From: Prunella strophiata
Taxonomy: Eukaryota > Chordata > Aves > Passeriformes > Prunellidae
Reading direction: 5' to 3'
Assembly (NCBI GenBank): GCA_036583965.1
Contig: JAZBQD010000015.1
Span: forward strand, 84,829,309-84,893,308
DNA length: 64,000 nt
Shown: one piece after another, positions 1 through 10,633 of the stretch
Position numbering within the stretch: position 1 is the stretch's first letter
How the letters are laid out: each line of letters begins with the position of its first letter
Notes under the pieces: generated by a model
What the model was told of the DNA's origin: nothing
The model's input: the letters and a program-made list of their open reading frames with translations, nothing else
The model's database searches: none
Program-made: the position numbers and the translations under genes

Positions 1-1477
1 GATAATAGAGCACCTATCACAAAAGACAAAAAAAGAAGAGGAAATGAGATTTTATTTCCCATCATGGCATCTGCATTAAGCTGAATAGCTGCTTATTTCT
101 ACTATAATTGTGCCAAAGTCATTTTGAATTTCATTTTCTTCGTGCACCTTGCTCTGAAGCTGAGATATTTTGGGAAAAACAATGCACAAGACAGTACTTA
201 AATGCAATGGCAACATCTCACCAGTTGCTACTAATGATGTCAGAGGAGGTCAGGTGGGCACAAAAGTATGAATTGTCCCTACATTTGTACACTTTTCGAG
301 TGGCTAAATAGCACCCAGGAGAGCTGAGGTCTTCCTAGGACAGCAGGAACATAGAACTAAAACAAAGGAATGTCTTTTTTTCCTGCCACCTTAATTCTTT
401 TTGCTTTCAGACTCTTCCTCAGCCCTTGCCTTCTATTTTTCTGTAGGAGAATGCAGTGCTAGGGGAAGTCAGCTTGCAGCAACACTGGATCATGGGAGAG
501 CCTGCACAACCCACCTCCAGGCACTTCTATAAGTACCTCTTTTCTACACTGGGCTGTCAGTTGTGCTGCTCTATTCTTGTAGAGCCATGGAGCAAGATGC
601 TTGGGGTGGATTTGTTGGCAGATCAGTAGGAAATCATAATATTCCTGCCAAATTAATTTTCTCATGTGACCTAAGCTTGACTTAGAACATGGATTTCCTA
701 CAGAGACAAGTTTGAGCAGTGCCAGGAATTTGAAAGCCAGGTGGTCTGCAAAGCTTCTCCCCAGGCTCTGAGATCCTATTTCCTCGCGTCATTCTTTCCA
801 GACAGCATGGAGTGAGGGCTGGGGTGCTCACTGCAAACTCAGTCCTCAAAACCAATGCAATTGCTCCTTCCACCACCATAATCCTCTGGAAGAGACTGTG
901 ACAGAAGTGGGAGGAAAGATGAGCACGTTCTCGGCTAGGAAACAGATTCAGACAGGCTTTGACCAAGAATGCTAGTGAAACTTTTCTCTGCCAGAGGAAA
1001 CTCTAAAAAAAAAAATCCCACTTTTTCATTTTGGCAGCATCCAAATATGGCTTAGCTAGTCTAAACTGTCGTGTCCTTGCTAACTCAGAAAGTCTATATT
1101 TGACTATTTGGAAGCAAAAGCTATCAGGCAAAGGCAGATAGGCTTTTCTGAAGAAAGCTATCCATAGGTTCAGTGATCTCTTGGGACAAGAAGGTCCATA
1201 TATTAATTTTAGATGTCTGGCAATCTGCATACTAGAAATACCGTATGGCTCTGATCCATATTGACTTCTATTAAGGAAACAAAAGCTAGAATGAGCTGGA
1301 AACTCTCCCAGATGACAATCTCTGAACATCCATTGAGAAAAAGCAGCCTACCTTAATATATTACTTGCCCCATCCCTAAGAAACTCTCATTAAAGAAAAT
1401 AAGTTTGGCTCCCTGAAGAGGCACAACAGCAGTGTTAGCATTGTAATGGGATTTCAGACAAGGACCTGGACCAAATA

Positions 1478-1765
1478 TCACAGTCACAGAATGGTTAAGT
1501 CTGGAAGGCATCACTAGAGGCCATCTAGTCCAACCTGCCTGGTCAAGCATGACTCCCTACAGCACATTACTCAGGATTCTGTCCAGATGGCTTTTGAGTG
1601 TCTACAGAGAAAGAGACTCCTCAGCTTTTCTGGGCAATCTGTTCTAGTCCCGAGTCACTCAAAAAGTAAAGAAGTTTTTACTCATGTTCAGGTGAAACTT
1701 CCTGTATATCAGTTTCTGCTCATTGCCTCTGTCCTACTGCTTGGCACCACAGAGAGAAGCTGCTT
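1478..1765 (-). mobile_element. CR1 LINE fragment, antisense 3' end
   Basis: The + strand starts ATCACAGTCACAGAATGG, the reverse complement of the CR1 3' terminus with its short terminal repeats. It goes on through CATCTAGTCCAACCTGCCT and the GGGCAATCTGTTCTAGT segment to the CTCATTGCCTCTGTCCTACT region. This is the standard truncated 3' end of a chicken-repeat-1 element, here on the - strand. Many differences from the familiar consensus indicate an old, dead copy with no reverse-transcriptase frame. The distal boundary is approximate. Confidence 0.88.
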
Positions 1766-4700
1766 TTCTCACTGTTTTGTCTCAGCAGGAGCCAGGAGTA
1801 ATGCACAGATTACAGCTGTCTGCTTCTGGACTTCTTAATCTTCTTGTACAGCTACAGAAGGATCCCTGACACAGAGCAGGGAGTCGCAGCCTCATCCTAA
1901 AATGGCTCCTGTCATTCTCTCTAGAAACATTATAGAAGTGGCAATGGTCCATAGCACATATAATCCCATATCTATAAGTGCTGCCTTGTTGGCAAATTCC
2001 CGTCACAGATTGCACTCAGTTCTATCCCACCCTCACATCAGATGCAATCCACACCAAACTGTGCCTGCTGGAGCTGCCTGGCTGGGGTAGCAGGATGGAG
2101 AATAGCTCACTGCACTGGCACTCTTGGGAGACAGAGAACTCAGACTTCAGCAAGTCTGAACCCTGCACCTCAGCTGAAGCCACCCCTGTATCACCTCTGC
2201 TTCCTGAGGGACCAAGGAAGGGATGGATGTAGCATGTCCTTCTTCTCCACTCTCTCCCACTCCCTCACTCCTTTCTGTTCACCTTAGATGCAGTTGCAGC
2301 AGCCAAGCTCTCCATGCACAATTACAAAAATGCTCAATGTGGAGGGAGTGATGTCTTCCATTGAAGTAGCATTTGAAACAGTTCAAGTCACTGAAAAAGC
2401 AACCTCCCTCTTGGCATTGTGCTGATAGCTAGGAGGCACTCAGAAAACCTGTGTTTCTACAGTCAGAGAACAGCAGGATAAACTCAGGAATAGCTTTGCT
2501 GAATTTTGCTGTGCAAACTCCCTTAGCACATTTCTGGAAGAATGTAGCTGGGAGAGTGTCAGCAGAAGCTATGAAATTCATTTGCATCAGACTCACAACT
2601 TTCTGGCAGTAGGCTGACCAGTCTGAAATTCACTCCTTAAATCCATGAGCATCCAGTTTAAACTTAGTCTTTCTTCAGCTGTAGCTCCTCTGCCTCCTTT
2701 TTTAGTGTGCGTCCAAACAAATCCAACATCCCCACCCATCAGTCAGAAAGGAGAGGAGAAACACAGGTTTGGGAACACTGAGGTACAACAAGGGAACAAA
2801 TGGCATAATAGGTCAATTAAATCCTAAATTATTGCCTAATTTAAGCCTTGCTTTCTCACCTGGAAGGGCCTGAGCTGCTTGTTCACAATGTCTGTTGCTG
2901 GTAAGAGAATTCCACTTTCAATTGCTGACCTTTTTACAGTTCTCTCTCTGAACTGGCACTTCTTTATGTATCTCCCAGCACATGATTATGAGAACATTTT
3001 TAAAGATTTCACATCAGGCCTCTGTGGAAATCAATTGGATCATGTTAGGGAAGGAAGACTATCAGTACCAGGTGATCCAGAAGCACAGGGGCAGCTATTT
3101 TGGACAATTATCCCTGCTTGCAGGTGACTGTTCAATCCAAAACCCTGGTGAGTTGCCGAAGTTCCCCATCATAATACTTGTGTGACTATGAAATTCCATA
3201 CCACTGTCTCCATTGGCTGTAGATATTTGATACCCATACATATCACTTCCTGCCCTGTTGAGTCACCTGCAAACAGAATTTGTCTGTAGAGCCAGGAACT
3301 CTGCTCCTTAGATCAAACATTAACTTGTCCTTGGCTGAGTCTGCTCTGTCACAAGGTCCCAGGGCATATAATGAAAGGAGTGTCTGAGCATTGCCTAGGC
3401 AGGAAACTGAGCTTATTCTACAGAGTCACTTCCCCATGAACACAGAGGAAACTGCATTAGCCAAGATGGAGAAACACTCCCACCAGGAATGGAGAAATAT
3501 TTCCACCAGAGTTGCAAAAATGGACCACATGACTCAATGCAACTGTCCCGGTGTGCTGTTTCTTGCTGCCTAACATGCACTGATCTGCATTGATCCAAAA
3601 TTACACTCCAGCACCTCAGTGTTGGCAAACAAATTCAGTCTGTCCAGGAGGGCCACTGCGTTTTGACACAGGCCATTGATCCACTGTGATCCTGATTCAA
3701 CACCAATTTAAACATATTGCCTGGCTGAAGACCCACTCACGAGCACTGTCATGAGGTAACACATGAGAGCCTGACTTCTGACATAATGACACCTGCCAAG
3801 TTCATGCTGAACCAAAGGCTGTTTCCATGCCTAATTGAAGGTGCCTCACCAAAGCCATGCACTGAGAGGCAGTTCACGGAAGGGAGAATACAGCAGTGTG
3901 AAACACCTTTTCTCACTCCTTTGAAGTCGAGGTTTCAAAGCTTCTCCCATTCTGAGCTTCATCTGAACAGGATGTCACCTCCAAGGCAGGTCAGTGCTCT
4001 TAGCCCAGGAGAAGTCCCCACGTTTTGAGCTCCAGCTCTCAAGAAGTAAAAGAGTCCCTTAACCTATACAGGGTATTCTGAAAGTGGAGTTTTCTTCTAA
4101 TTGCAGTGCTTGGTCCTGGTGCTGAGAAAATTCCTCTTCTGATAAGGCACATTGCCACAATGTTGTAACAGCTCTTTCATAAGAAGCTTGAAATTCAGTG
4201 AAGTGGTATTTTCTAAGGAGAACAGTATCCACTAGAAAATTCCCACCCACCTCAAAACCTAACTCTGCAGCAATAATTCTGCACAGCTACTGAGACTGGT
4301 TGGTGGAACTGAGGAGAGGAGAGGAGAGGCAGAAGTAAATGAATATTTTTTTCCTTTGCACCAAAGCTGTTTTTGCCACTTTTATCCTGACTATGATTTT
4401 GGAGCCCACATGACTCCAAGGCCAGAATTCCTTTCCAGCCTTGGACCACATACATTTGCATCACGAACACACGATGTAAACCCCAAATAAGTATGCATGT
4501 GTCATTGTCTCTGCTCTGTGTTACTAAGTCTGCTTTCCTCCTTCCCATTCCCTTATGCAAAGGTGCACACTGAGGACAAGTTGACAAACACAACAACACA
4601 ACTCAAAGAATAACATCCAAAACTTTCAGTCAATCTCACTTTTCATGGACATATGTCACCTGAGGCGCATCACAAGCATGGCTGTCCTCTCCAGACAGCA

Positions 4701-4786
4701 CCAGAACAAACTTATCCTACATTTTCTCCTTGCATGCAAACAAAAGGCAAAGGGATAGTATATAAAACTCAACTTCCTGCTCTAGG

Positions 4787-5207
4787 ATCACAGAATAGTT
4801 TGGGGAAAGTTTAAAGTCATCCAGCCCAACCCCTTGCAATAGGCAGGTACATTTTCAACAGGATCAGATTGCTCAGAGCCAGATTTAACCTGGCCTTGAA
4901 TGTTTCCAGGCTCTTTGGGCAACCTGCTCCAGTGTTTAACCAACCTCATGATAAAAAACTTCTTCCTTATACTTAATCCAAATTTACTCTTACAGTTTCA
5001 AAGCAATAACTCTCATCTTATTCCTACAGACATAATTTAAAACCATGCCCCCATATTTCTTGTAAGCCCTCTTTAACTATTGAAAGGCTGCAATAAGATG
5101 TCTCTGGAACTTTTTCTTCTCCAGGCTGAACAATCCCAACTCTGTCAGCCCTTCCTCCCAGTAGAGGTGTTCTATCCTTCTAATCATTTCTGTGTCCCTC
5201 CTCTGAA
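4787..5207 (-). mobile_element. CR1 LINE fragment, antisense 3' end
   Basis: The + strand reads ATCACAGAATAGTTTGGGG at its start, then CATCCAGCCCAACCCC, the GGGCAACCTGCTCCAGTG segment, and CTTCTCCAGGCTGAACAATC followed by a TCTGTGTCCCTCCTCTG end. The order matches the last ~420 bases of CR1 in reverse complement. It is 5'-truncated, as most CR1 copies are, and diverged, with no coding capacity. Confidence 0.92.
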
Positions 5208-5630
5208 AACAAGGAACATAGCTGCTTCATGACAGCAGCCTAATTTCACCATTTTTCCATGACTGCCCACCAGTTTACTCCAGGAAATACTAGTTTTTAA
5301 TGAGAGGGAAAGGCTTTACACTGCACACCTCTATTACAGCTGCACAGCCTAAGGTGTGTATGTTGGTGCAAGCACACACCCTCTCCATTTGGCAGCAGAT
5401 GAGCCAGGAAACTTTAGTCTGTTGCACAGGCTGCAGACTCCAGATGGAGTCCTGAAAAGTTGTAACAACATGCAAACTTAGTTTTCTGAACATTTAATAT
5501 AAATTATAAAGAGAAGAAAGTTCTTTCCTTTTCTCCATACTACTGACTACTCCCTTTTCCTTAAAGCTTTAATTTTAAAATGAGCTGTTAAAATTTAAAA
5601 AGTAGCTACCAGAGTAGTCTGCTACCATAT

Positions 5631-5678
5631 AGTAGTAGTAGTATAAAGTGAAAAGTAGTATAAAGTAGTATAAAGTGA
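5631..5678. repeat. AGT / AGTATAA simple repeat
   Basis: Four AGT units are followed by several AGTAGTATAA-like units (AAAGTAGTAT appears more than once). This is a short, imperfect microsatellite in intergenic DNA. Confidence 0.8.
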
Positions 5679-8600
5679 AATTAAAATTTGATCTGTATAA
5701 AACCATGTAGACCTATGCTATATATTCCAAATAGCACCAATGTTCCACGAAGAGCAGACAGTTCTGAAAAGCAGTTCAACCCCAGGCAGCCACTAAGGGC
5801 TTGTGCTGAGAGCATGCCAGGACTCAGCAAAGCTCAGCTTTTCAGTGGTTACAAAACTCACAGAACATCAGCCCCATCTGCAAGTCCTGCTAGCATCAAA
5901 TTTTGTCACTTTGCAACACTCTCAGCCCCTTGGTTTGGTCTTGGAGTACTTGAAAAGACAAGGGGTGACTGGAATAGCTGGGTTCCCACCCCAGATGCTG
6001 GGTTGGCAGCTAAGGGCTGGCAGATCCCAGAAATTTTCATGCCCTGCAGAAGGAAGAAGCCCTGAGGGCCTCAGGCTCCACTGGTCTCTGCTCCTGGCAG
6101 GGGCTTACAAGGTGCATGAGTCCCATCAGGCACTTCAAACATCCCCAGCACTGGAAATCACAGAAAACAAAACTCAGGTACAGTTGGAAAGGGAGTGAGA
6201 GGGTGGCCCTTTAGCTTGTATTGCATTTCTGGGTCCTGTTCTTTTTGAACTAAAATATTAAACACACTATTACAGACACAATAGGAAAATTTTACTTTCA
6301 TTGAGAGAAAAGGTATCACCTTTGGAAAGTCTTGTCTGTTTGCTGAGAAATTTTCACTCATTGCCTTTGACTAGAAGGAGATCCATGCTGAGAAATATGA
6401 GGCAGAAAGCTTTTGTTCAGAGCGAATTGCAAAAGAAAGGAAGATAAATCAGCAAAGTTTCTATTATGTAGTTTTCCCTCCGGCAACATTTCATTGAATG
6501 ATACAGACATGCAAAGATGCCAAAGGAAAGAAAAAAAAGATTTTGGCTTGAAAGAAAGAACTTAAACTTTGGTTAGGACTCACCTGATACTGGACTTGCT
6601 CAATAGAGAAAAAAAAAAAATCCTTAAATAAAACATGCTCTTAAGAGGAAACCCCATTGCTGAGGTGAAGCACTCTCCAGGTCTACATTTGAAAAAGTTT
6701 TTCAAACACAAGTACTTGGCTGGGAAGATAGGAAAAACAACACACCTATAACTATCTTGGCAAAAGTCGCAGTGTAGGTGCAGCTGTATGAGCACAAGCA
6801 AGAGGCCCCTCTAGACCACCAAGCCCCATGACTAGCTGAGCCTCTGCGGGGAACCCAGAGAGTAATTAAACAATCCAAGGGCAAGGATGCTGTGTGAGCA
6901 CAAACCATCCATTTGGAGGGGGGGAGGGGATTTGCTATATCACCAATCTTTTTTTAGACAACCTAAGAAGTTACAGACATTAATGTAACATTATCTGCTT
7001 ACCAGTGGGCCCTGTATCTCTTTACTCTTCCCAATTACATTAGAGATAAAATAATCTTCTTGATAGGGAATAAGAGATTTTTCCACTCTTTAATGTCAAA
7101 AACATTTGATCAAGGTCAAGAGTCCTCTAGGTATATGAAGCCACTGCACCTCAACTTCCTTTGCAGACATTTTTGAGCTGTTTATCTCCATGGTCAAAAC
7201 CTTCAGTCAAGCAGATAAAGAAACACACTTGTTGGCCAGATAAGCAATGTGCCAAAACAGAATTCCCTCTGCCAGAACTGATACCATTTCTTTTAGATGT
7301 AGTTTCTCATCCCACAGGCTTTGGCTGTTTGAAGGGAAAGTAGTTCTCAGAACATATGGAGTTGGTAATAAGGCTCTTTCTAGGAGATACAAGGGATACA
7401 CAGGGAATGAAATGGCGAAACAGTGTCTGCAGTACACGCTGTAAAACTTGAAGTAAAATTCCACTCCAAGTAAAATTCCCTTCCCACTGAGAAAGAACAA
7501 CATGGTGGGACAAAGTGGAAGTGACAGCATGGCTTTCCAAAACATTAGTTATATCATGGCTGTTTCCCCTCAGAACATTGGCTACCCAAAACCTGCTTGA
7601 GACACACATTCCAACATCGCACTCACAAAAAAAAAAAAAAATAAAATCTTGTGACTTGTCATTTTGAGTCAGTGTCAGGAGCACTGCCAAAAAACAAGGA
7701 TGAAAAAGCTGTCTTAAAAGAGCAAGAGAGATTCTATGCACCAGACGGGGAAACAGTGCCTGTGTATATCAGCGTTCCCAAGCTCAGCTACAAAATTGTA
7801 TTTGGTTTCTGCTAGATCTACTCCAGGCATCCTAGTTCCAGTGAAGCAGGAAGACTTGCATCCCACAAGTCCAGTGTTGTTTTGTTGTTTCATGTTCTCA
7901 GGTTGTCTACTTGTTCTTAGACCAAAATCTCTACAAGGCAAAGCAAAGACACTTAGATATCTGCTGAGAGGCTGCCTTCTGCCAAGAGGACTGCTTGGAG
8001 TCAGACTTTGAAGCTACAACCAATGGCAACACTGCTCCAGCAGGATGGGGTGGGCAGAGGGAAGGGTGATAAAGAAAAGCCCATTGTCCAGGAAAACCAT
8101 TCTAGTCCAGATCAAAGTTCCATTTAACCCAGTAACTTGTCCCCAGCAGTGTGGACAAGCAGGCATGCAGAGAAGAATAAAAGCAGGCCAAGCACATTTG
8201 CTTTCTCCCATGTATTTTTGCAACTTTCCATGATTTTTATCTCAGGAGAGGTCTTGATCCTGATTTGGTTTGTTTATTCAATGATCCCCAGTGGGTCTCT
8301 CTTCGAAGCATTTATCCTGTCTTTTCATTTGCTTTGTTCATTGGTATTGAGCATTAGCCTAACATTTTAAGTGAAAGACCATGATGATGTGTTTCCTAAA
8401 AAAAAAAAAAAAAAACCACCACCAAAACTGGAAGTTACATTCTCAAGGTCCTGATCTGAAGTACTTTGTGTTTTGCAATTTATCTCTATATACAATTTTC
8501 ACTAGCTTTACAGAGTTTTGTGTCAAGAAGCTTTTATTTTATGTGATTTTAGTTAAAATGTATTACAGTAATCCTAGACATTGTCTCTCCCTACTATTCC

Positions 8601-9899
8601 TTTTGAATTGCTCTTTCTTTTGTCAACTATCTGCAGGGTACAACCTAAGTCTAGTCAAATCAGATCTGTAATTCAGATCTCATTATGTGACTCATATATG
8701 CTCCATGCCTAAGGACGGTTGCCTGGATTCTCACTCTGGCCCTGGACATAAAATTTACCATTATGATAGCATCCAAAAATATGAAGCAAGCCTGAGCCTC
8801 ATTATTTAAAGCAAGGTCTCTAGGATTGCACTGAATTGGCTTATTAAATTTAATACACCATGGCTGAAATCTTGGCTGCCTCTTTAATCTGTGGGATTAC
8901 TTTTATTACCTTCATTGAGGCCAGGACTTTGCCTGAAGAATAGCCCTACCATTTAGGATTATTTCATAATTATCTTGTTAGGTGCTCTCCTGTTTACTAA
9001 ACAACGTAAGTTTTCCCCTGTTCAGCTTTACTCAGTGGCAGAGCAAATGATACTTGCAGCATTCAGAGCAAGAGAGACTGAGATGGCCAAAGTGATCCTT
9101 TATCCAACTCTGTTATACTGCAGAGCCAATTTCTCCTTGTCTTGAGCTCAGAGAAGACTATTGCAGACATTTGCTTTAGGGCTGAATTCAGCTTGTAGCA
9201 TTTTTCCAGTTGGTGCTCTGTCCAGAAAAAGACCTTTCTGGCAACTGCAGTCTGAAATTCTATTCCAGCCCTGGATCTTAAAACTGAATCAGAGAATTTT
9301 ACTGGAGATGAAGGAGCTCTCCCTCCTTCCCTCACTCCCTCCCTGCCATCTGCACCAGCCACTAATTTCTGCATAAAGCAGAGCTTAAAAAGAGCTAGTG
9401 CAAATAACAAATGCACATTTTCACTAGAGGGCCATTAGGTAACCAGGAAGACAGAAGGAAAAACATTAAGTCTAGGTTTATCTGGCTGGATGTATTGCTA
9501 AATTGTATATTCCCAAAAACCACTGAACAATATCGATGTAACTGAAGGATTTAGCATAGCCAAGCAGAAAGAATTCATTCCCAAAAGTTTCAAGACTTGC
9601 TTATGTGGTGTCAGCTTTATCAGACACACCTCCTTTCCCTCCAGACGACAGATTTGTTACTAGGAAAAACATAGAGACCAAACTGTTCATCTTCCAAAAT
9701 TTGGGCTGACTTTGTGTGATTAAGATGGGGCAATTTGGATTGCAACTTTTTTTCAACCAGAAGGCTGCAAAATAAGCCTGTTTGAAGTCTTGTCCCAAAT
9801 GCTTTGAATTCAAGAGAAGAAACTGGCAGCAAGAGCAGAAATAAACACATTGCTGCATTGTTCCAGCAGGCACCAAGGCAGGACTATGCTGGGCACTGA

Positions 9900-10159
9900 G
9901 TAGGTGTGATTAGCTCATTTGTCATTAGTTTAACACCAAGCAGAAAGCAGAAGTCGAAGTACACGGAAATAACAGCCTCCAATTCTGATTAGCCTCTTGT
10001 TTATACCGCATTGTGGGGAGCTGAGGCTCCACTGGCTCACTTAACCCTTTTGCAGGCACGAATGTTGTAAGACCTGTGTCCCTTGGAGAAAGGAAGGAAC
10101 ACCTCCCTCCAGAGTGTTAGCAAGAGACAGAAGTGATCCTGCAAACTACCACCACCACC
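9900..10159 (+). promoter_or_regulatory. LY86: Probable LY86 promoter and 5' leader
   Basis: This lies directly upstream of the LY86 start codon. A TATA-like TTTATA at 10000-10005 would place transcription start near 10030. GGAA cores, possible ETS/PU.1 sites as expected for a myeloid and B-cell gene, occur near 9965 and 10089. A TTTTGCAG at 10048-10055 also resembles a splice acceptor, so a separate upstream leader exon is possible. An ATG TTG TAA at 10062-10070 would be a minimal upstream open frame if transcribed. The start site itself is not determined. Confidence 0.45.
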
Positions 10160-10280
10160 ATGAAGATATCAAATGCTCTTCTTTTCATCTTAGTCCTGCT
10201 TTACATCAATGCCAGCACAGAGTGGCCTACGCACACAGTCTGCAAAGAGGACAACTTGGAAATATATTACAAAAGCTGTG
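10160..10280 (+). CDS. LY86: LY86 coding exon 1 (signal peptide and first ML strand)
   Basis: The exon encodes residues 1-40 plus the first base of codon 41. The start is the ATG at 10160, preceded by ACCACC, a strong Kozak context. An in-frame GTG 27 bases upstream opens the frame but is not a plausible vertebrate start. Residues 5-17 are a hydrophobic signal-peptide core, with likely cleavage around residues 19-20 just before EWPTH. Cys28 and Cys40 begin two of the conserved disulfides. The donor is GTGAGA at 10281, phase 1. The only N-glycosylation sequon in the whole protein, Asn17-Ala-Ser, lies in the signal peptide and is probably not used. Confidence 0.96.
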
Positions 10281-10588
10281 GTGAGATTTCTTTACATTTC
10301 CATTTTCCTTTTAGCTGCTCAACAGGGTTTCTCTTATATGCAGTGAGGGATGCTTATAAAGCCAAGCAGTGAATGGAAGGGTTACACTCTCAAACCTGCA
10401 CTGGGTTTCACATCTAAAATATTTTTCGTGTTTCAAGTACAGCCGGTTTTGGTTCACACATACACATACCTAACTGTATTTAGAAGATAATAAAGAGGAA
10501 ATAATGTAACTTAATTCAGAATAAGATACCACTGTGAAAAACCCAGTTTAGCATGAAAGAGATTACCAAGATCTTTATCTTGAAGTTA

Positions 10589-10633
<45 letters not shown>

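Larger units (their letters stand above)
1..9899. other. Intergenic DNA upstream of LY86
   Basis: No exon is recognisable on either strand. Short open frames are scattered without splice-consistent family matches, and nothing resembles F13A1, the human upstream neighbour. Contents: two antisense CR1 fragments (1478-1765, 4787-5207), an AGT-type simple repeat near 5631-5678, A runs near 7627 and 8399, and a G-rich stretch near 6917-6930. The remainder is AT-rich unique sequence. Confidence 0.6.

Noticed and set aside
2590..2650. A stretch (GTAGGCTGACCAGTCTGAAA) faintly like a CR1 internal segment
   Set aside because: The likeness covers only about 20 bases and the flanks do not continue the match.
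1..9899. Possible F13A1 exons on the - strand upstream of LY86
   Set aside because: Minus-strand frames were read for transglutaminase-family sequence and none matched.
10133..10372. A 79-codon frame through LY86 exon 1 into the intron
   Set aside because: It begins at GTG, not ATG, and reads through the exon 1 donor. The ML-family sequence stops exactly at the donor and resumes in exon 2, so the spliced reading is correct.
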